Assembly: GCA_021521415.1 (NCBI GenBank)
Contig: JAIQDT010009185.1
Coordinates: 1-64,000, forward strand
DNA from: Bidens hawaiensis
Lineage: Eukaryota > Streptophyta > Magnoliopsida > Asterales > Asteraceae
DNA length: 64,000 nucleotides
Direction of reading: 5' to 3'
Below the pieces are notes generated by a model. The model ran no database searches, was not told where the DNA came from, and saw only the letters and a program-made list of their open reading frames with translations. Below are positions 19,757 to 31,097 of the stretch, in pieces. A program made the translations under genes and the position numbers. How positions within the stretch are numbered: the stretch's first letter is position 1; every line of letters begins with the position of its first letter.

Positions 19757-22130
19757 AATCAATCAATCAATCAATCATACCCAGTTAAATCCCACCGACA
19801 GCAGAGCTATAGGTAGGGTCTGGGGAGGGTGGGATGTAGGCACACCGTACCTCTATCCAAAGGAATAAAGAGGTGGCTTCCAGAGAGACTCTCAGCTCTA
19901 AGAACATGTGTATGAAGCAAAAAAAAGGAAATCAAAGTTTAACAGTTATATAAAAAACTACTACTAATTATAATAATATTAATAAAAAGGTCACAGTTTA
20001 ACCGCAATATAAAAGCTAATAATAATAATAAAATATGTAAGGGAAATACCATTATGGTATGTGACCTAAATAAGTTAAGTCTAAGCCCTAAGGTATTCAA
20101 TTCTCTCTAAAAATCCTTAACTTTAATTCTACTTCTCCACGAATTCCTATCCTCAACCATGTCCTCGGAGAGGTTTAGGTCTATCAAATCATGCCTAATC
20201 CTCTCATCCCAAGTCAATTTCGGTCGTCCTCTACCCCTCCTCCCCTCTATAGTAATGTTTTCTACGGATCTAACAGGATTCGTCGTCTGTCTTCTCTTTA
20301 CATGTCCAAACCATCTCAATCTCCACTCTCTTATCTTGTCTGCTATGTTCGCCACTCCTAATCTCTCGCGAAGCACAACGTTTCTTATTCTGTCTAGCCT
20401 TGTGTGCCCACACATCCAACGTAGCATTCTCATTTCTGCTACCTCCATCTTCCGCACTTGTGCCTTCTTGATGGCCCAACAATCTGTTCCATATAGCATT
20501 GCAGGTCTAACTGCCACCCTATAGAATTTTCCCTTCAGATTAGTCGGGAAACTCTTGTCGCATAATATACCTGTGGCTGCTTTCCATCTACACCATCCTA
20601 CCTGAACTCGGTGGGTCACATCACTGTCTAATTCCCCATCGCTCTGTACAAATGATCCTAAATACTTGAACTTCGTTACCTGCGGGACCACCTGCTCTTC
20701 AATTGTGATGTGTGCGTCTTCACTGTCGTTTATCTCACCAAAATCACAGTGTAGGTACTCCGTCTTAGATCGGCTAATCTTTAAACCTTTTGTCTCTAAG
20801 GTTGTTCGCCACTCCTCAAGCCTCATGTTTAGATCTTGTTTTTTCTCAGCAAGTAACACAATATCGTCTGCGAACATCATGCACCACGGGAGAGTCCCCT
20901 GAATCGACCTTGACAACTCATCCAAGACTACTGCAAAAAGAAACGGGCTCAACGCTGACCCCTGGTGAAGACCTACCTCTACAGGAAAGAAATCAGTATC
21001 CCCCACCGGCGCACGGACACTTGTTTCACTCCTGGTATACATATCCATAATTATCTCTATGTATTTCCTGGGCACTCTTCTACCCTTCAAGCACTCCCAG
21101 AGCACCTGTCGTGGCACACTGTCGTAGGCCTTTTCTAGGTCAATAAACACCATATGTAGATCACGCTTCTTCTCCTTATACTTTTCCATTAATCTTCTTA
21201 TAAGGTGTATTGCCTCTGTGATGGAACGGCCCGGCATGAAGCCAAATTGGTTGACCGTAACCTGAGTTTCTCGTCTAAGTCTAACCTCAATCACTCTTTC
21301 CCATAGCTTCATAGTATGACTTAGTAGTTTGATTCCTCGGTAGTTACCACAATATTGAGCGTCTCCTTTGTTCTTATAGATAGGAACTACAACGCTGCTC
21401 CTCCACTGGTCAGGCATCTTACCTGATTTGAGAATACTATTGAACAGAGTAGTTAACCACATGACTCCTTCCTCCCCCAGACACTTCCACACCTCGATGG
21501 GTATGTTGTCTGGGCCAACCGCCTTAGACCTTCCCATCCTCCTAAGTGCGTCCTTCACCTCTTCTCGTGTGATTCGTCGGCAGTAGCAGTTATTCGATTG
21601 TTGTCGATGAAAGTTTGTGTTGTCATGTTCTTCTTGGTAAGCTCTCCCATTGTTAAAAAGATTGTGGAAGTAGGTTTGCCATCTTAGCTTGATGTCCTGC
21701 TCCTTGACCAGTACATGCCCATCTGTATCCTTTATGAACTTCACCGGTCCTAGATCTTGCCTTCTACGCTCCCTGGCTTTGGCAATCTTAAACATAGCAT
21801 GTTCCCCCTCTTTTGTTTCTAGACTTTCATACATCCGTTTAAAGGCCGCCTTCTTTGCTTCCGCCACTGCCTTCTTTGCCTCTATCTTGGCCGTTTTGTA
21901 GTTGTCCCTCAAATCCACTCGCTCCTCCTCATTCGTGCACCTCATTAGCTCCCTAAAACATCCTTGTTTGTCCCTTATCTTGTCTTGCACTGCGTCATTC
22001 CACCACCAAGACTCCTTATGCCCACTTGACTTTCCTGTTGTGACCCCGAGAGTCTCCTTTGCTACTTGGATGATCTTTGTCTCCATAGCTTCCCATATAT
22101 GAGTTGAGTCCCCATTTAGTCGAGCCCGCG
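19757..22130 (-). mobile_element. 5'-truncated RTE-like LINE
   Basis: Non-LTR retrotransposon on the minus strand. Its 3' end is at the left: a short 3' UTR (19780-20106) finishing in an ATTG-type tetranucleotide tail (19757-19779), as in RTE-clade LINEs. The reverse transcriptase frame is open to about 22150, where recognisable homology ends. No apurinic endonuclease domain is present, so it is a typical 5' truncation. Target duplications could not be identified by eye. Confidence 0.8.
20107..22086 (-). CDS. LINE reverse transcriptase, truncated N-terminus
   Basis: 659 codons from the first ATG; the frame is open upstream, so that ATG is probably internal. RT motifs: YRGIKLLSH, then FGFMPGRSITEAI, FIDLEKAYDSVPR with a catalytic Asp (about residue 315), GLHQGSALSPFLF (about 380) and FADDIVLLAEKK with the catalytic Asp pair (about 405). 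The C-terminus has the W-rich WRLRWFGHVKRR region typical of RTE-like elements. No stop or frameshift interrupts the visible RT. The endonuclease is absent, so it could not mobilise itself in the usual way. Confidence 0.85.
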   Translation of the reverse strand: METKIIQVAKETLGVTTGKSSGHKESWWWNDAVQDKIRDKQGCFRELMRCTNEEERVDLRDNYKTAKIEAKKAVAEAKKAAFKRMYESLETKEGEHAMFKIAKARERRRQDLGPVKFIKDTDGHVLVKEQDIKLRWQTYFHNLFNNGRAYQEEHDNTNFHRQQSNNCYCRRITREEVKDALRRMGRSKAVGPDNIPIEVWKCLGEEGVMWLTTLFNSILKSGKMPDQWRSSVVVPIYKNKGDAQYCGNYRGIKLLSHTMKLWERVIEVRLRRETQVTVNQFGFMPGRSITEAIHLIRRLMEKYKEKKRDLHMVFIDLEKAYDSVPRQVLWECLKGRRVPRKYIEIIMDMYTRSETSVRAPVGDTDFFPVEVGLHQGSALSPFLFAVVLDELSRSIQGTLPWCMMFADDIVLLAEKKQDLNMRLEEWRTTLETKGLKISRSKTEYLHCDFGEINDSEDAHITIEEQVVPQVTKFKYLGSFVQSDGELDSDVTHRVQVGWCRWKAATGILCDKSFPTNLKGKFYRVAVRPAMLYGTDCWAIKKAQVRKMEVAEMRMLRWMCGHTRLDRIRNVVLRERLGVANIADKIREWRLRWFGHVKRRQTTNPVRSVENITIEGRRGRGRPKLTWDERIRHDLIDLNLSEDMVEDRNSWRSRIKVKDF

Positions 22131-22139
22131 TATGCAGTA

Positions 22140-22830
22140 TGAGTTTATCCTTAAACAGAAGGAGATTTTCGTCAAGTATAACATAATTTAAAACAATAAA
22201 AAGTTTATGGATATATAATCATATAATATAAAAAAGAATTTTAAGGGGAAAAAATATTATTTTTAAAAGTTTGATACAACCATCAATTGGGGGCAACCAA
22301 TGTTGTTCGTATCATGTTCATTACTTCATCTGGTCTTCTTTTGTTCATTTCATATGGATGTTAATTCTCATTTGTATCTTGAACATTATATCATTTCACA
22401 GTGGAGGCTCATCATATCGCTCGTCAGGTTTGTTTTGATCTAACTTTTTAGCGTCGTTTTATTATTTTATTTTTTTTCATCGATTTCAAATTGAATCGGT
22501 CTTTGTTTGAGTGTTTGTTCAGTTTCATTTCTTACCGTATATCTTCAATCGATTCTTGTTTAATTCATCTTTCTTGGATTCAAATCATTTCTCTAGCTCG
22601 GTTTAGTTCGGTTTATGTAATAATTGATCTTTAAACCGATTTCTGTTCCAATTGATATAAATTTATTGTTTGTTTTGATGTCTTTGGGTCGGGTGTCTAA
22701 AAGCCCACTTGTTGCCATAGGATTTACTATTAACTATTAAGGTTTGTGTCACGTTGGGGGCTTGTTAGGCCTTGAGTCATTATTGGGCTTAACTAGTTAA
22801 TATTAAGAAATTAAATGTTATTCTTTTAAG

Positions 22831-22887
<57 letters not shown>

Positions 22888-24715
22888 AAAACCAACATTT
22901 TAAGAAATCTTTAAATTATGTCCATACACGTGTCTATTAACTCTTTCTTTTTACCTAAGGTTTTCAACCTTCACCTGCACACGCATACCGACTTCACTCC
23001 ATCTCTCTTCAAACAGGCCACCACGTCTCCGTCCTCGGTTTTACGTCGTTGTCAGATAGATGTTACGTGCTGCCCCGTTGTTGGCGGCGGCGGATGTCTT
23101 TCAATGGTCTGGTGGGTGCGTGGTGGTGGCGGAGTGTCGTTCAGATTAATCGGTAGGTTCGTTTTGTCACCTTCGTCGCCTTCGTCTTTCTGGTATTAAC
23201 CCTAAATCACCTTTGGCATTTGAGTTTTGTGGTGGCCGGATTCCATTTGGAACCCAGGCGGCGTTGACTTGGTGTTGCACGTCGCCTATCGTTGCCGGGT
23301 TCTGATTTGGAACCCTTGGTGGCTGTGGCAGATGCCTACTGTGGTTGCGATTGAACGATTGTGGTCTATCATTGACTGGACGACGAATTTGAGCTGGTGT
23401 TTTTTTCCGACAGCCTTATGGCCGACCTTGAGTCGGCTTTGGCTGTTGTGGTTACCAATTTTCGTCTTTGTTGATAACGGCTATGATAATCATGTATCTG
23501 AGTCTATGATAATCGTCTATCATTACCGGGTCAATTCATAACCCTTGGTGGCCATGAGTCGTGGTAGCAGCTATGACTCGGTGTTTGCAGGCAACTTGCG
23601 TTCGACTTTAAGTTGGTTTGGTTGACAATGGCGATGATGATTATGTTTCTGAGCCGATGATGTTTATCATCAACTATGTTTTTTTGATGTATATTTTCTT
23701 TATGTTTTTATAATGTGAATGGTGCTAATTTAAGGTCAACTAACGTGTTATGAATACTATGTTTTGGGACATGATTTGTTATATGACAGAGGTTTAGGAG
23801 GTTTTGAAATGGTACCATCAACTTCAAAGAATACTTTAAAGAATACAGGTTGTTATGTTTCTGGATTCATATTTGCTATTGGTTGTGGTGCATTTGCAGG
23901 GTTGACTTTGTTAATTCTGAAGTCAATCTTATTGATTGGCAGAAGGTGCAATGGGAAGGGTTTGTTTGCCCTTTTGGTTTCAAACATGAAATTGAAAAGA
24001 CTAATGTGCTCAAAGTGGCCAATTTAGTAATTGGTATGAGTAAAGCGGTCATTTGGTTTTGAATCGACTTTATGATGATACGCGTTTTTACGGGCCATTT
24101 TGAGTCGGTTTGTTTCAAAAGGGCTATGATGATAGTTGAGGCGGCTATCATTCCGAGTCTCTGATTCAGAAGCGTTGGTGGTGATAGAGTAGTGATGGCT
24201 TCAAAAACTATCTGTATCGTTGACTATTCATATGATCTCCCTAGCAACGCGGGGTAAGAATACTTGTTTAGTTAAAAGGGGAAAACAAAACGTCAAATCG
24301 ATCAAACAGGTTCAAAGTTGCCCAAAACCTATATCTAATTTTATATGTGATTTAGATTACTATTGCTGTAATTATATTGTTTTAATAGTCAAAATGAACA
24401 AAATGATTATTACATATATTAGACAAAAAAAAGTGTTTGCATATCAACTCAATCTGACCTATTTTGACGCATATAAAAAAGATTTAGTCAAACTTTCAAC
24501 AAGAACCCGCCACCCAACCTTCCCATCTCGTCATCTTGCCACCTCTTCTATTTCCATGTCTTGAGTGTTTATTTGTGTGTGTAGATTTACATATATGTGT
24601 ATATCGGTTTTGCAAGTCAAAATCACACGAGGCTCAAAAGTCAAATAGTCAAAAAAGAATAAGAGGGAGTAGTCCGAGTACCATTAAAAAAAAGTATTAA
24701 GTATACTCTAGTTGA
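22140..24715. other. Intergenic, repeat-like, no confirmed gene
   Basis: It contains a TA microsatellite at 22836-22884. From 23220 to 24190 diverged segments recur with GAGTCGG, GGCTATGATGAT and TTGGAACCC/CATAACCCTTGGTGGC motifs. Short open frames at 22918-23199 and 23764-24062 have no recognised domain. One stretch near 23900-24030 (DWQKVQWEGFVCPFGFKHE) looks protein-like but is isolated; it could be a gene fragment. Confidence 0.4.
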
Positions 24716-24721
24716 TATTGA

Positions 24722-24950
24722 AGCTATGGTTCAATGGCATGAAGGTGATAGTTAAAGCTTGAGATCTTATGGTTTTAGGTTTGAAACCTGACTCAAGGAG
24801 TTTTCTCACAGTATTAGTTTCCTTCTTGATGGTGAGACTTAAAGCGTTAAAATCAGTATGATTGGTTGAGATTCCATCTCAGAACGAATTACTCGACTAT
24901 TAAAGGTAGTAAACGTGGTTTGGGAAAAAAAGGGAAAGAAAGAAAGAAAG
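24722..24950 (+). mobile_element. Probable tRNA-derived SINE
   Basis: An A-box-like TGGTTCAATGG (about 24728) and a B-box-like GGTTTGAAACC (about 24778) are spaced about 50 nt apart, as in RNA polymerase III promoters. A body of about 150 bp follows and ends in an A-rich GAAA-repeat tail near 24930-24950. No complete tRNA cloverleaf, so a SINE head is more likely than a tRNA gene. Confidence 0.45.
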
Positions 24951-24959
24951 TACAACGCA

Positions 24960-27216
24960 TCATGAAATGAAATCCCACATTTTGTAGAACGTAAATAGCT
25001 GATTAGTTGGGCCGCCATTGGGCCTGTTGGAATGACTTGTTTTTCAGGCCTAAAGACTAAAGCCTTGTTTCTCTTACCCCATTATTTTTGAGAACTCATG
25101 TTCTAATTTCATATAACTATACTAATAAAAAAAAAATTCTGAACACATGACATTCTGAGATTAATTCTCACTATCAAAATTCTCTTCAAAACCATTTCTC
25201 TTCTATTGATGGAAAAGAAAAAAAAATTGGTTTTAAATATAGTATTGATTATAAATTCAACATACATTATTAATTGGTTAATCTCCATTGATTGAATTAT
25301 TAATGACATAAATTATATTCTAAACATACTTAAGATAAAAAACATTAATATAATAATTATGTGTTATAATTATATTTTCTTTAAGATTGAAATGTATATA
25401 TAAAAGAGTTTATGTTTAAAGAGTACATTAACATTCAATTTTTTGAGACATCTTCATACTGAAGAAAGTTATAATAATAACTTTTTTTACAAATATTTAG
25501 TCTTAAAAATCATAGACAAATTTTCCATTTTTATAATATATTATAAAACTATTGTGATAGTTGAACAACATTGTGTTTATAAGGGCAACATGAAAGCTGT
25601 TTAAAAAGAAAAATCCGGTGTCTTTTTTGTCTATGGATGGGTATGAAACGTATAGAATTTTTGTGAAAAACTTTAGCTACATCTTTCACATCGAAAGACC
25701 TCATTGTTTTAAATGTTGCTTCCAGAGACATTGTTTCATTATTGTATACCGATGGCAGAACAACTTATTCTCGATTTAAAATTCAAATATATTTGATGAT
25801 ATAAAACGACTATATTTGTAATACATATTTTTTACATAATATTAAAAGACTTAATTATCTTTTCTTTTATTTGTATTAAATTATTCATTGTAGTTTATAC
25901 ATTAATTTATCCCATGTAATACACGAGTTTCTAAAGCTAGTATATTACTAATAGTTGTCGGAACATCTACCTTGTCAAAAGAATACTTTGCAATTTTCTT
26001 TAATTGCTGTTTTTTTGTTCAAAACAAAGTTGTAGCTACAAATTGTCCCCCTGTGTTCTATCCAATATATTATTTTGTACCTCACGTGTTTGTTTACAAC
26101 TTTACAAGTTAGATTCCTAAACTTTAGGTTTAAGTATTTAAAATGTTTGAATGAGTACAAGATTTATCCCAAGGTTATTTGACTGTCAAATGAGTTGGCT
26201 AAGGTTCAAACTTCAAAGTTTAATGAGTTATTACAAGGTTCCATGAACCAACTTGTCTCTTCAAACTCCTTTTTTAGTGTTGTGTTTGGCTTTTGCTTAT
26301 TTGATGGATTATGATGTCACTAAATCATTATGTAAAATCTATTATTGTCGAGTGGGATGTGAAGATGAACTGATGGAGTCGACTAAGGGTAATTGACTTG
26401 TCATTTTTTGTTTGAAGTCAACAAACTAAAAGACAAACTTACACAAGAAAATCAAGTTGAGTAGTTTATAATTAAGGGGTACAAATATATAATATATAAT
26501 GTACAATACTCACATTTACTACCTTTATCAACACTTCTCCACCTCTTATTACCTCATTTGACGTATCAATTACTTTATTGACATGGTCAAACGTATTACG
26601 AACTCCAACTCTTCATTTTGTATAAAAATAATTATTATAGCACAACATGTTCAATCGAAAATCGGGGACTATAACTGAGAAACCTATAAACGTGAGACTG
26701 TTTGGCAGACCTGTAATTTTTACTGGTGCCTATTTTTAAATATGTTAGATCAACCGGTGTTACTTGACTATCAGATATAAAAACTGAACACCGGACATAA
26801 GTTAGCAGATATAAAATAAAAATTGATTCAACCTGCTAACTTGTATCTTACATCATTAAAAAGAAGTTGAACCTTCTTGATGCATTGATAATGGCTTGTG
26901 GAATTATGTCATTATACATAGGTATATAAATGCTTTTTTCTATTAGAATGTAGTTAATAAAAGATAACTGTAATATATATTATTATTTTTAAATAAATTC
27001 TAGATAATATTTTCATGAGAAAATTTCTTTTTGAAATGTCAAGGAAGTACACTACATTATTCTTTCATATGTGTATAAGTTAATTCACTTTGACTATTAT
27101 ATCTGGCATTAATTTGTATTTGAAATTATTACCAGTGTCTTTAATTTTGATCCGACGTATACTTGTTTTGACATCACTAAAGATTTAATTTTTAATCAAG
27201 AGAGGTCCCAATTTAA
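24960..27216. other. Intergenic, AT-rich, nothing recognised
   Basis: No coding or structural feature could be supported on either strand. The sequence is strongly AT-rich with only short random ORFs. Confidence 0.5.
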
Positions 27217-27221
27217 AACAT

Positions 27222-28199
27222 TGAAGAGGTAGGTCCCAGCAGAGCCCAGTTGGACCCGCAAGACTCACCTTAAACAGGGACGTCTGCGCAGAGACCAACT
27301 GGATCCGCAGGACCAACCATGCTCAGAGACGTGACGTCCTTACGCGCAGTATGCAAGCTGGTCCCGCAGGAAATGCCTCCCATGGTGAAGGACTCCGCCT
27401 GTTCCCGCAGCCTCGGATACAAGCCATGAGGGAAGGCCACCCGCGCAGCATGGCTACACGCACTAGGTACTTAGCTCTCGATCATTCAGTGTCACCTGAA
27501 GGAATGAGCAAAGCCGGGAGCAATCCCGCACAGAGGCGGGAGGGGGAATACTCCCGCCCAAATAAGCCAGTCTATACTGAAGGACCTTTTACTGTACCTG
27601 ACGAGGTATGGGCGAAAGATCTGATCAGGGATACGACAGCTCACTGATACAGTATGGCGAGCAGCATGCTCCTGTACTGTATCACTATTAAGCCGCTGCC
27701 TACTCACCAACTACTGTCATACCACGTGCGTAGCCGGCAGTTGGTGGAAAGGGAATAGTATACAGCAGGCCTGGTCGCTATCAGCCGCTGCCTACCCACC
27801 AACTACCAGCAGGGCACGTGCGTAGACTACTGTTGATGAACAGGAACACTGTTGCAGCCGGCCATACCTCCTTGGAAACCTACCTTCGGCTATAAATACC
27901 CCAAATGGTATGATCATCTAAACACATCATATCTTACTACATTATCATCATATCATACCTGATATCTGCTCTAGCAATCTCTTAATATACTTTTATATTT
28001 AAAGAGCAATCTAGTCTGATTCTCACGCCGGAGGGTGGTCACAAGGAGGAACCCCCCCCTTCTCAGTGACGAGCTCACGGTGTCTGTTTTGCAGGTTATC
28101 AGAAGAACCATCTTCCAAGGGTCTAACCCCTCGTGGGAAACATCTATCTAACCCCCAGGTTACCAGTAATCTGCCCGGGGTCCGGTTAGTGTTTCTTCA
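27222..28199 (+). repeat. 5' LTR of Tat-lineage element
   Basis: A TATA box TATAAATA lies at 27891-27898 and marks the U3/R side. The 98-codon open frame at 27351-27647 recurs identically in the right LTR but lies in U3 and has no known domain. Confidence 0.92.
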
Positions 28200-28263
28200 T
28201 TGGCGCCATCCGTGCATAAAGCTAGAACTTTATTTTTCTCAGTTTTTTCAAACTTCTACGAAG

Positions 28264-29715
28264 ATGGTTAGAGAAATTCCGGTAACCATAACCCCTGCTA
28301 CTAGGGGGAATACCGGCAACACAGTTTTTACGAACACTACCCCGGCTACCGAAGCCGGGGCAAGCGAAGTAAATTTTACGAACACTACCCCACTTACCAA
28401 AGCTGGGGCAAGTGCAGTAAATGATCGCCTACTGGGATCCACTGATACCCAGGTTGAGAAACGAAGACTCCCCCGCCAAACTCTCGATGAAGTTAAGGCA
28501 TGGGCGGAGGCACGACAAAAGGAATTCCAGGCTGAGTTGGACGAACGCTTGCGTTCCGTGCAACAGGCCGACGAATTCGAATACTGGGAGGATGAATCGG
28601 AGGAATCCGACTCCGACGCGAACCCTCGCCATAGGGCAAAAGGGAAGCATAAGGAAATGGAATCCCAACCGAAAAGGCATTTTGGACAAGCCTTCAAACC
28701 AAAAAGCACAGGTGGAAGTCCACGAGACTTCTCTAAAACGTTCAGACCAAACGTTGCAAATGCAAGAACGTCCAAATTTGCGAGGGACATTGCTGAAGCA
28801 ATCGCCCCAAAGAGTGCCAAACAAATGCCCAACATAGGCACATATGACGGTATATCTGATCCAGACGATCATTTGAACAGGTTCATAGCAGGGGCAACCG
28901 TCAGCAATTGGACGGAACCCACGTGGTGTTACATGTTCCAAATGACGCTGGTTGGGGCTGCTAGAGCATGGTTCGATCGTCTACCGGTCAACCACATCTA
29001 CGACTGGGCAGACTTCCAACAAAAGTTTAGCCAACACTTCAGCCAGCAACGGAAGTATACCGAGGAGCAATGGACAATCCTCAAATGCATACGAGAGGAA
29101 GACGAATCTCTGCCAAACTTCATCACTCGCTTCAACTCAAAGAAGCTAATTTTGGGCAATATCAGTGAAGATCTTGTTCGCGCTGCCTTCATCCAGGGCG
29201 CACATGACCCAGAGCTCATCCGCACCCTAACGGGTAAAGATGGCATGCCATCCACATGGGATGGCATCATGACAGCAGCAAAACGCTATGCGGAAACAGA
29301 GAAGCAACTGGGTAGAGATCTCCCACAGAGCACAAACCTCTACACCCAGAGGACGAGAGAAGACAACGTCCTCACCGCCCGATTAAATAAAAAACGAAAG
29401 CTAGGCATCTGGCAGTCAAGGGTAAACTTTGACACCTCATCCGGCTTGCAAAATCGGTTGGGCGGAAGGGATAATGTACAGTTGCACCGGAACTCCAGAT
29501 GGACGCCACTCACCAAAAGCGTCACTGAGATATTCGCCACTGAAGGGCTCCCATGGCCAAAACCGCCAATAATCCGACATCGTCACGATGCAGATCGGAG
29601 CAAATACTGTGACTTTCACAAGACAAAGGGCCACAACACTGAAGAATGCATAGATGTAAAAGATATGGTCGAAGCATTTGTCAGAGATGGGACGCTCGCG
29701 CACCTCGTGGCGTAA
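28264..29715 (+). CDS. Gag of Tat-lineage retrotransposon
   Basis: The ATG at 28264 gives 483 codons; the frame is open further upstream into the leader, but this ATG starts the family-like protein MVREIPVTITP. The N-terminus has a duplicated 17-residue segment around FTNTTPATEAGAS and FTNTTPLTKAGAS. A charged region (about 80-130) precedes the retrotransposon gag domain (about 195-340: YDGISDPDDHLNRF, then GAARAWFDRLP). The C-terminus has a CDFHKTKGHNTEEC finger in the C-H-H-C form common in Tat gag rather than CCHC. Gag forms the particle shell and binds RNA. It ends in two stops (TAATAA). A second open frame overlaps at 29646-30026 in the minus-one frame, possibly leftover gag-pol linker. 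Confidence 0.88.
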   Translation: MVREIPVTITPATRGNTGNTVFTNTTPATEAGASEVNFTNTTPLTKAGASAVNDRLLGSTDTQVEKRRLPRQTLDEVKAWAEARQKEFQAELDERLRSVQQADEFEYWEDESEESDSDANPRHRAKGKHKEMESQPKRHFGQAFKPKSTGGSPRDFSKTFRPNVANARTSKFARDIAEAIAPKSAKQMPNIGTYDGISDPDDHLNRFIAGATVSNWTEPTWCYMFQMTLVGAARAWFDRLPVNHIYDWADFQQKFSQHFSQQRKYTEEQWTILKCIREEDESLPNFITRFNSKKLILGNISEDLVRAAFIQGAHDPELIRTLTGKDGMPSTWDGIMTAAKRYAETEKQLGRDLPQSTNLYTQRTREDNVLTARLNKKRKLGIWQSRVNFDTSSGLQNRLGGRDNVQLHRNSRWTPLTKSVTEIFATEGLPWPKPPIIRHRHDADRSKYCDFHKTKGHNTEECIDVKDMVEAFVRDGTLAHLVA

Positions 29716-30026
29716 TAAAGGCTGAGCAGGCGGGTGCGTATAGAACCCCAGCTGGGGAAAACACGAATCAATTCCAGCTTCAAAATCGAGACTACATGCT
29801 GCGTAAAGAACGAGATCCCGAACCAGGTGCGTATCGGCTCGATGGCACTCCCATCCCGACAAGGAAGGGAGCTCATTTACACAGTTTGCATGTAAATCAA
29901 TTCCAATTTGTAAAGAAAAGGCCAAGAGCCACTTCTAATGGAAATGATTCTCTTAAGAATATCGAAGCTGATGATTTTACATTTAATACTTTTCTGGACA
30001 CTAATATGCCGGTTTTCACCGCATAA

Positions 30027-30445
30027 TTACGTGAAGTCATTGCATGGGAAGGCGGTCCTACCCGCCCGAACCCAATAACGTGACAAACCTTCACGCAGGT
30101 CAGTTGAAGGGGAAAAAAAAGTTCAGCACCCAAAAATGAAAGTGCCGGTCTATCCGCATGAATCATTAAGGAAACTGAATAATAACCTATCCACAACCGC
30201 GCGTCGAACGGTTAAAACTATCCAACACTGGTGACGGCATTCACATTACGTGAAGTCGTTGCGTGGGAAGGCGGTCTTACCCGCACGAACCCAATAACGT
30301 GGCAAACTTTCACGCAGGTCAGTTGAAGGAGTTCAATTATTCCATTAAATGAAAGTGCCGGTCTATCCGCATGAATCATGAAAGGAAAATGAACACTAAC
30401 CTATCGACAACCGCGCGTCGAACGGTTCAAAACAAAATTCTTATA
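30027..30445. repeat. Two-copy 219-bp tandem repeat
   Basis: Units start at ACGTGAAGTC (30029, 30248) and share AAAGTGCCGGTCTATCCGC and CCGCGCGTCGAACGGTT. Non-coding, between gag and the antisense gene. Confidence 0.8.
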
Positions 30446-30890
30446 AAGGTAAGAAAAACCTACACGCAGGTCAGATAAGGGTAAAGTTTTGCCATCCTAC
30501 TAAGTGCAAGTGACGATTCTACCCGCACAATCACGAAAGAGGAAGCAAAACTTCACACCTATTATCAACCACGTTCAAAGGTTAACTTATCCTCAAAAGG
30601 TAAGAAAAACCTACACGCAGGTCAGATAAGGGTAAAGTTTTGCCATCCTACTAAGTGCAAGTGACGGTTCTACCCGCACAATCACGAAAGAGGAAGCAAA
30701 ACTTCACACCTATTATCAACCACGTTCAAAGGTTAACTTATCCTCAAAAAGTAAGAAAAACCAGCACGCAGGTTAGATAAAAGTTAAAGTTTAGCCATCC
30801 TACCAAGTGCAAGTGACGGTTCTACCCGCACAATCACGAAGGAGGAAGCGAAACTTTAACCCACTATCAACCACGTTCAAAGGTTCTTAT
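30446..30890. repeat. Three-copy, about 151-bp tandem repeat
   Basis: Units begin with GTAAGAAAAACC (30449, 30600, 30751) and contain CACGCAGGT and TACCCGCACAATCACGAA. The third copy is more diverged. Related words (ACGCAGGTCAG, CCGCA) link this block to the 219-bp repeat. Confidence 0.85.
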
Positions 30891-31097
30891 TCTAAACACT
30901 TGGAAAATTGCTAATTTAAACTAAGTATGCAAGTCATAAGTTTATAAAGCAAGGAACCCAAAGAAGGAAATAACAATCTTATACGCAAAAAGATTAATAT
31001 TTCAAGAATATATTACAAGAATGGCCGGGTAACTACCCGCCTAAAAGAAAAAATAAAAAACTATACAAGTCTTAGCAATGGGAAGGGATCTTCAGGA

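Noticed and set aside
20159..22102. Plus-strand ORFs across the LINE
   Set aside because: Shadows of the minus-strand reverse transcriptase frame.
27351..27647. 98-codon ORF present identically in both LTRs of the Tat-lineage element
   Set aside because: It lies upstream of the LTR TATA box, has no domain, and its repetition only reflects LTR identity.
28248..29270. Minus-strand ORFs of 90-197 codons opposite gag
   Set aside because: The plus-strand gag frame has clear family motifs, and the minus frames have none.
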